10,276 nucleotides of DNA, taken from an uncultured Lachnospiraceae bacterium (lineage in GTDB: Bacteria; Bacillota; Clostridia; Lachnospirales; Lachnospiraceae). The number at the start of each line of letters is the position of its first letter. Position 1 is the stretch's first letter. This document shows, one piece after another, positions 6,513 to 10,276 of the stretch. The stretch is taken from contig CACXFW010000180.1 in the NCBI GenBank assembly GCA_902767065.1, positions 1-10,276 on the forward strand, given 5' to 3'. A program made the position numbers and the translations under genes. The notes beneath the pieces were generated by a model that saw nothing but the letters and a program-made list of their open reading frames with translations, had not been told where the DNA came from and did not search any database.

Positions 6513-9131
6513 TCACTTCGCCATATCGGTTCTCATATGGCACTGCTTGTACTTCTTTCCGCTTCCGCAGTAGCACGGATCATTCGGATAGATCTTCTTC
6601 GTCTCCCGCTTCTTCGGGGCACGCTGCTGCGACTCATCGCGGTTTGTGCCGGTCACCTTGGCGACCTCCTCGCGCTCGACCTTCTCCTGTACCTTCACAT
6701 GGTACATCATCCTCAGCGTGTCTTCCTGGATGGCGCTAGTCATGGCATTGAACATGTCATAGCCTTCCATCTTGTACATGACCTTCGGATCCTTCTGGCC
6801 GTACGCGGCAAGGCCGATGCCCTGGCGCAGCTGGTCCATGTCATCGATATGGTTCATCCAGTGACGGTCCACGGACCGAAGCAGCAGGACACGCTCGATC
6901 TCACGCACATCCATGCCCGCTTCCGTCAGCTCCGCTTCCTTGCCCTCATACAAAGAGAGCGCGTCCGCAGTCAGCTTCTCCTTCAGCTTCGCGCTGTCAA
7001 GGCCCTTCGTATATTCCTCTGTAATCGGGGCGATCGGGATGATCGGGCGGATATAGTCATTCAGCTCCCGGATGTTCCATCCGTCGGAGTCATTTTCACC
7101 GGCCGCCGCCAGATCGACGTAGGAGCTGACCGTATCGCCGATCATGCCGACGATCGACTCGCGCATGTTTTCCCCGTCGAGAACCTTGCGTCTCTCTGCG
7201 TAAATGATTTCTCTCTGCTCGTTGTTGACCTGGTCGTATTCCAGCAGGTTCTTTCTGATTCCGAAGTTGTTCGACTCGATCTTCTTCTGCGCGCGCTCGA
7301 TCGCGGACGAGAGCATCTTGTGCTGAATCCTCTCTCCTTCCTCCACGCCCAGCGCCTTGAAGGTAGACATCATCTTCTCCGAACCGAACAGACGCATCAG
7401 ATCGTCCTCAAGGGAGATATAGAACTGGGATTCACCCGGGTCTCCCTGACGTCCGGAACGACCGCGCAGCTGGTTATCGATCCGGCGGGACTCATGGCGT
7501 TCGGTACCGATGATCTTCAGGCCGCCTGCCGCTCTCGACTCATCATCCAGCTTGATATCCGTACCACGGCCGGCCATGTTCGTCGCGATCGTTACAGCAT
7601 CATGCACGCCGGCGTCCTTGACGATCTCCGCTTCCTGCTCATGGAACTTCGCCTTCAGGACGTTGTGCTTGATTCCCTCCTTGAGCAGCATCGAGGAAAG
7701 CAGCTCCGAGACCTCGATCGTGATCGTACCCACCAGAACCGGCTGATGCTTTTCGTGTGCTTCCTTCACCGCCTCGACGACCGCGCGGAACTTCTCCTTC
7801 TTCGTCATATAGACTGCGTCGTCCAGGTCTTTTCTTGCCACCGGCTTGTTCGTCGGGATCTCGATGACGTCCATGCCGTAGATATCCCGAAACTCCTGCT
7901 CTTCCGTCAGGGCGGTACCGGTCATGCCGCTCTTCTTCCTGTACTTGTTGAAGAAATTCTGGAAGGTAATCGTCGCGAGCGTCTTCGACTCCCGCTTGAT
8001 CTTGACATGCTCCTTCGCTTCAATCGCCTGATGCAGGCCGTCTGAATACCGTCTGCCGGGCATGATACGGCCGGTAAACTCATCCACGATCAGGACCTCG
8101 TCATCCTTGACCACATAGTCCTGGTCCCGGTGCATCAGATTATGCGCGCGAAGGGCCAGGATAATATTATGCTGGATCTCCAGGTTATCCGGATCCGAGA
8201 GATTCCTGATCCCGAAAAACTTCTCGACCTTCTTGACGCCTTCCTCGGTCAGGTTGACGATCTTGTCTTTCTCATTGACGATGAAGTCGCCGGTCTCGAC
8301 GACCTCCTCTCCCATGATCGCCGCCATCTTGGTCATCTCATGGCTTGCTTCCCCTCGGGTCAGCTGCTGGGCCAGGATGTCGCAGACCTCATAGAGCTTC
8401 GTGGACTTGCCGCTCTGGCCGGAAATGATCAGAGGGGTGCGGGCCTCGTCGATCAGGACCGAGTCAACCTCGTCGATAATACAATAGTGGAGCTCCCTCT
8501 GGACAAGCTGCTCCTTGTAGATCACCATGTTGTCCCGCAGATAGTCGAAACCGTCCTCATTGTTCGTCACATAGGTGATATCGCAGTTATAGGCAGCCCG
8601 GCGCTCATCCGGCTTCATGTCATTGAGGACCACGCCTACCGTCAGGCCAAGGAAACGGTGGATCTTGCCCATCCAGTCCGCATCACGTTTTGCCAGATAA
8701 TCATTGACCGTGACGATGTGAACGCCCTTTCCCTCCAAAGCGTTGAGGTAAGCCGGAAGGGTGGAAACCAGCGTCTTTCCTTCACCGGTCTTCATCTCAG
8801 CGATACGCCCCTGATGGAGAATGATGCCGCCGATGAGCTGAACCGGATACGGCTTATAGTGTACGTTGGGATCGCCGGTCTTTTCCCGAAGCTCCGCACC
8901 TAAGGTACGGTCAGAAGCCTCCCTTACCGTGGCAAACGCGTCCACCAGAAGGTCATCCAGGGTTTCTCCCCTGGCCAGACGTTCTTTAAACTGTCTCGTC
9001 CGATCCCTGAGCTCCTCGTCGGAGAGCGCCTGCATCTCCTCGTCCAGAGCCTCGATCCGCTCCACGAGAGGCATGATACGCTTGACCTCCCTCTGGCTGT
9101 GCGTTCCGAAAATCTTATCCATTAAATTCAT
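6513..9131 (-). CDS. secA: Preprotein translocase motor ATPase SecA
   Basis: SecA drives unfolded secretory proteins through the SecYEG channel by ATP hydrolysis at the inner membrane face. The 872-residue protein has Walker A TGEGKT (115-120), DEVD (220-223), DEAR (228-231), the helicase-like [27 protein letters not shown] and a C-terminal SEC-C zinc site (Cys853, Cys855, Cys864, His865). The insertion after SGQSG, with [15 protein letters not shown] and ETGDFIV, resembles clostridial SecA. I chose ATG at 9131 because MNLMDKIFG matches the family start and AGGAG lies ten bases upstream; the frame can be read on to a TTG at 9176, but that would place the ribosome site inside the gene. One residue is odd: the near-invariant [12 protein letters not shown] is [12 protein letters not shown] (Asp193). 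prfB follows directly. The leader is long and folded. Confidence 0.97.
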   Translation of the reverse strand: MNLMDKIFGTHSQREVKRIMPLVERIEALDEEMQALSDEELRDRTRQFKERLARGETLDDLLVDAFATVREASDRTLGAELREKTGDPNVHYKPYPVQLIGGIILHQGRIAEMKTGEGKTLVSTLPAYLNALEGKGVHIVTVNDYLAKRDADWMGKIHRFLGLTVGVVLNDMKPDERRAAYNCDITYVTNNEDGFDYLRDNMVIYKEQLVQRELHYCIIDEVDSVLIDEARTPLIISGQSGKSTKLYEVCDILAQQLTRGEASHEMTKMAAIMGEEVVETGDFIVNEKDKIVNLTEEGVKKVEKFFGIRNLSDPDNLEIQHNIILALRAHNLMHRDQDYVVKDDEVLIVDEFTGRIMPGRRYSDGLHQAIEAKEHVKIKRESKTLATITFQNFFNKYRKKSGMTGTALTEEQEFRDIYGMDVIEIPTNKPVARKDLDDAVYMTKKEKFRAVVEAVKEAHEKHQPVLVGTITIEVSELLSSMLLKEGIKHNVLKAKFHEQEAEIVKDAGVHDAVTIATNMAGRGTDIKLDDESRAAGGLKIIGTERHESRRIDNQLRGRSGRQGDPGESQFYISLEDDLMRLFGSEKMMSTFKALGVEEGERIQHKMLSSAIERAQKKIESNNFGIRKNLLEYDQVNNEQREIIYAERRKVLDGENMRESIVGMIGDTVSSYVDLAAAGENDSDGWNIRELNDYIRPIIPIAPITEEYTKGLDSAKLKEKLTADALSLYEGKEAELTEAGMDVREIERVLLLRSVDRHWMNHIDDMDQLRQGIGLAAYGQKDPKVMYKMEGYDMFNAMTSAIQEDTLRMMYHVKVQEKVEREEVAKVTGTNRDESQQRAPKKRETKKIYPNDPCYCGSGKKYKQCHMRTDMAK

Positions 9132-9133
9132 GT

Positions 9134-9193
9134 GTACCATACTCCTGTTTTTATACTGGAAGTCCAAATTATCCAAAAATGATAATATGGTAC
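9134..9193 (-). promoter_or_regulatory. Stem-loop holding the secA ribosome binding site
   Basis: A perfect 8-bp inverted repeat (GTACCATA at 9134-9141 with TATGGTAC at 9186-9193) encloses 44 bases. Its downstream arm in the mRNA lies exactly between the Shine-Dalgarno AGGAG (9142-9146) and the start codon, which begins two bases after the stem. A nested 5-bp stem (9169-9173 with 9181-9185) occupies part of the loop. Folding would hold the ribosome site in a loop against a stem and could limit secA translation. In E. coli, SecA controls its own translation through its mRNA; whether this leader does something similar is inference. Confidence 0.5.
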
Positions 9194-9199
9194 TTCTGC

Positions 9200-9252
9200 A
9201 TATCCCTCGCGGTATGAAAACGAATTTACATTTTCATTTTTCACGCGGGTAT
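9200..9252 (-). promoter_or_regulatory. 5'-terminal hairpin of the secA leader
   Basis: The inner stem is a perfect 7-bp inverted repeat (ATGAAAA at 9214-9220 with TTTTCAT at 9231-9237) with a 10-base loop. Lower stems (9209-9211 with 9244-9246, 9204-9206 with 9247-9249, and 9200-9202 with 9250-9252) extend it with small bulges. The predicted secA transcription start (about 9252) falls at the base of this hairpin, so the mRNA would begin in a stem. That arrangement can protect an RNA 5' end; here the role is inferred. Confidence 0.45.
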
Positions 9253-9259
9253 AAATTTC

Positions 9260-9288
9260 ATTCTATCACTTATCGAACAGGAAAACAA
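9260..9288 (-). promoter_or_regulatory. Predicted secA promoter (minus strand)
   Basis: Read on the minus strand, TTGTTT (9283-9288) is the -35, then a 17-bp spacer, then TAGAAT (9260-9265) as the -10, with an extended TGA before it (9266-9268). This is a good housekeeping-sigma promoter with a near-consensus -10. Transcription would start near 9252, giving a leader of about 120 bases. The -35 box is one arm of a palindrome shared with the opposing promoter. Confidence 0.65.
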
Positions 9289-9289
9289 C

Positions 9290-9318
9290 TTGTTTTTGAG
9301 GCCTGCCTATGCTACAAT
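9290..9318 (+). promoter_or_regulatory. Predicted promoter of the Gx-transporter gene (plus strand)
   Basis: TTGTTT (9290-9295) is followed by a 17-bp spacer and TACAAT (9313-9318), with an extended TGC motif (9310-9312). A start near 9325 would leave a short leader of about 22 bases that contains AGGAGG. Its -35 is one base away from the -35 of the opposing secA promoter. Confidence 0.65.
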
Positions 9319-9346
9319 CAAAAGCGCAGCAGGAGGAATTTATACT

Positions 9347-9820
9347 ATGAAGTTAAAAACCGCTTATCTCGGCATCTTCGCCACAGTCGCCATCATCTTA
9401 GGATACGTGGAAAGCTTCTTTCCCTTTCCCCCTCCCTACAAGCTTGGCCTGGCGAATCTCTCTGTACTTTTTATCCTGAAGAAATACTCTTTCCGCGAAG
9501 CCGCCCTGGTCTCCTTCGTCCGGATCCTCGTGATCGGTTTCCTTTTCGGAAATATGTTCGGGATCCTTTACAGCCTTGCCGGAGCTGCCTTAAGCCTTTG
9601 CGTCATGTCGCTGCTCCTTCACTTTACGGACCTGAGCCTGATCTCCGTGAGTGTGGCGGGAGGCGTCTTCCATAATCTGGGCCAGATGGCCGTAGCTGCC
9701 TTCGTCGTCCGCAGCGGAAGTGTCTTCCTCATTTTCCCCACCCTGATGATCACCGGAATCCTCGCCGGTATCCTGATCGGCTGGCTCACGCAGGAGGTTT
9801 CCGCCCGCGTACATTTTTAG
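9347..9820 (+). CDS. Gx transporter family protein (Hpre_diP_synt_I; ECF S-subunit clan)
   Basis: This is a 157-residue hydrophobic membrane protein. It carries the family's PFPPPYKLGLANLSVLFIL block near residues 25-45, then KYSFREAALVSFVRILVIGFLFGN and GGVFHNLGQMAVAAF. Such proteins are often annotated 'heptaprenyl diphosphate synthase component I', but the family belongs to the Gx transporter clan with BioY, CbiM and other ECF S-subunits, so a substrate-binding membrane subunit is more likely. The ATG at 9347 has AGGAGG ten bases upstream; an extension to 9290 would run through the promoter. It has its own promoter and a terminator at 9909-9946, and is the only plus-strand gene, lying between secA and hpf. 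The substrate is unknown. It may pair with an EcfT/EcfA core such as the one at 1677-3235. Confidence 0.85.
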   Translation: MKLKTAYLGIFATVAIILGYVESFFPFPPPYKLGLANLSVLFILKKYSFREAALVSFVRILVIGFLFGNMFGILYSLAGAALSLCVMSLLLHFTDLSLISVSVAGGVFHNLGQMAVAAFVVRSGSVFLIFPTLMITGILAGILIGWLTQEVSARVHF

Positions 9821-9855
9821 AAACGCCGTCGCCGACAGTCGAAATATTACATTAT

Positions 9856-9902
9856 GCAGCCCCTGCCAACAGGGTAGAGGAAGGTGCAGCCGCACCCCCT
9901 GC
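9856..9902 (+). other. Small branched RNA-like fold before the terminator
   Basis: After the Gx gene stop there is a compact set of complementary segments: GCAG (9856-9859) with CTGC (9899-9902), enclosing a 5-bp hairpin CCCTG-CCAA-CAGGG (9861-9874) and a second 5-bp hairpin GGTGC-AGCC-GCACC (9883-9896). Together they could form a three-way junction directly before the terminator. It could be a 3' untranslated structure, a small RNA processed from the transcript, or chance. I recognise no known RNA family. Confidence 0.3.
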
Positions 9903-9908
9903 CATAAT

Positions 9909-9946
9909 AAAGCCGGAGGAGCATTCCGCTCCTCCGGCTTTTTATT
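9909..9946. terminator. Strong bidirectional intrinsic terminator
   Basis: A perfect 14-bp stem (9909-9922 with 9928-9941) with loop ATTCC is followed on the plus strand by a T-rich run (TTTTTATT, 9939-9946). On the minus strand the same stem ends in TTTATTAT. It therefore can end the Gx transcript and also stop any hpf transcript coming from the right, keeping hpf and secA transcription apart. Confidence 0.9.
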
Positions 9947-9999
9947 GCTTTATCATCATCGCCAGAGCCGTCTTATGAAAATACGACCCATCAAAAATA

Positions 10000-10042
10000 C
10001 GACTTTCGATGCCAGGCGCCTTGCAGGGAGGACGGAAAGTCG
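10000..10042 (-). terminator. Possible terminator hairpin after hpf
   Basis: A perfect 8-bp inverted repeat (CGACTTTC at 10000-10007 with GAAAGTCG at 10035-10042) encloses 27 bases that can fold further around a GGCGCC palindrome. On the minus strand it is followed by TATTTTTGAT. It begins 42 bases after the hpf stop. The long loop makes it weaker than the terminator at 9909-9946, which would act as a backup. The T-run and the position favour a termination role. Confidence 0.45.
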
Positions 10043-10084
10043 ACCTGGAAGCCTCCGTCTGCCCTCTTTACGCCCCTATAAGGA

Positions 10085-10276
10085 TCACACATCCGGCTCA
10101 ATCAGCCCGTAGGTATTCCCTTTGCGCTTGTACACCACATTTACCTGATCCGTCTCCGCATTGCAGAACACATAGAAGCTGTGTCCCAGAAGCTCCATCT
10201 GCACGCAGGCGTCCTCAGGGTACATCGGCTTGATATCAAACTTCTTGGAGCGGATGATGTTGATGTTGGACTCTTC
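10085..10276 (-). CDS. hpf: Ribosome hibernation promoting factor, long form (C-terminal part)
   Basis: Only the last 63 residues are in the window; the gene continues beyond the right edge. The segment matches the C-terminal dimerisation domain of long-form HPF: RSKKFDIKPMYPEDACVQM, then ELLGHSFYVFCNAET, then VNVVYKRKGNTYGLIEPDV and a TGA stop. In Firmicutes this domain pairs two 70S ribosomes into inactive 100S dimers in slow growth or stress; the N-terminal domain, not seen here, binds the decoding region. hpf next to secA and prfB is a familiar Firmicutes order, but here a plus-strand Gx gene separates them. The frame is complete to the window edge with no interruption. Confidence 0.93.
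   Translation of the reverse strand, partial: EESNINIIRSKKFDIKPMYPEDACVQMELLGHSFYVFCNAETDQVNVVYKRKGNTYGLIEPDV

Noticed and set aside
6537..8045. A long plus-strand open frame (502 codons) opposite secA
   Set aside because: It is antisense to a clearly real gene, has a Leu/Arg/Asp/His-rich composition typical of a mirror frame, and shows no family resemblance or ribosome site. The long open frame reflects codon use of secA.
9132..9176. N-terminal extension of SecA to a TTG at 9176
   Set aside because: The family starts at about the MNLMDKIFG position, and the only good ribosome site (AGGAG at 9142-9146) fits the ATG at 9131.

Overview
This window looks like chromosomal core DNA from a moderately GC-rich Clostridia bacterium, probably Lachnospiraceae. 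The evidence is the long-form ribosome hibernation factor, the secA-prfB pair, a SecA of about 872 residues with a clostridial style of sequence, and the DUF975 and DUF4190-like membrane proteins. I see no insertion sequence, phage gene, CRISPR array, tRNA or rRNA. The family assignment rests on recalled protein similarity, not on a database search.

All genes but one lie on the minus strand, so they read from right to left. At the right edge is the C-terminal end of hpf (10085-10276). Next comes a plus-strand gene for a Gx-transporter (ECF S-component clan) membrane protein at 9347-9820. It is flanked by a bidirectional terminator and by a tight divergent promoter region shared with secA. secA (6513-9131) and prfB (5354-6490) are 22 bp apart and are probably cotranscribed. 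After them come a soluble SPFH/zinc-ribbon protein (4069-5232), a ThrH-type HAD phosphatase (3337-3939), an ECF transporter core of T subunit and ATPase (2432-3235 and 1677-2420), and two overlapping membrane protein genes (928-1440 and 170-931). The left edge (1-169) is non-coding and rich in hairpins.

Functionally the window covers ribosome hibernation (hpf), Sec protein export (secA), translation termination at UGA/UAA (prfB), phosphoserine/homoserine phosphate chemistry (thrH) and vitamin or metal uptake (ecfT/ecfA, and possibly the Gx protein).

The most distinctive signals are regulatory. Two promoters stand back to back, with their -35 boxes forming the arms of one perfect palindrome. 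The secA leader contains two separate stem-loops, one of which has the ribosome binding site in its loop. A strong hairpin sits just upstream of thrH. prfB lacks the usual programmed frameshift. I found no clear evidence of a wholly new biological system; the structured left-edge segment and the secA/Gx control region are the best candidates for undescribed elements.
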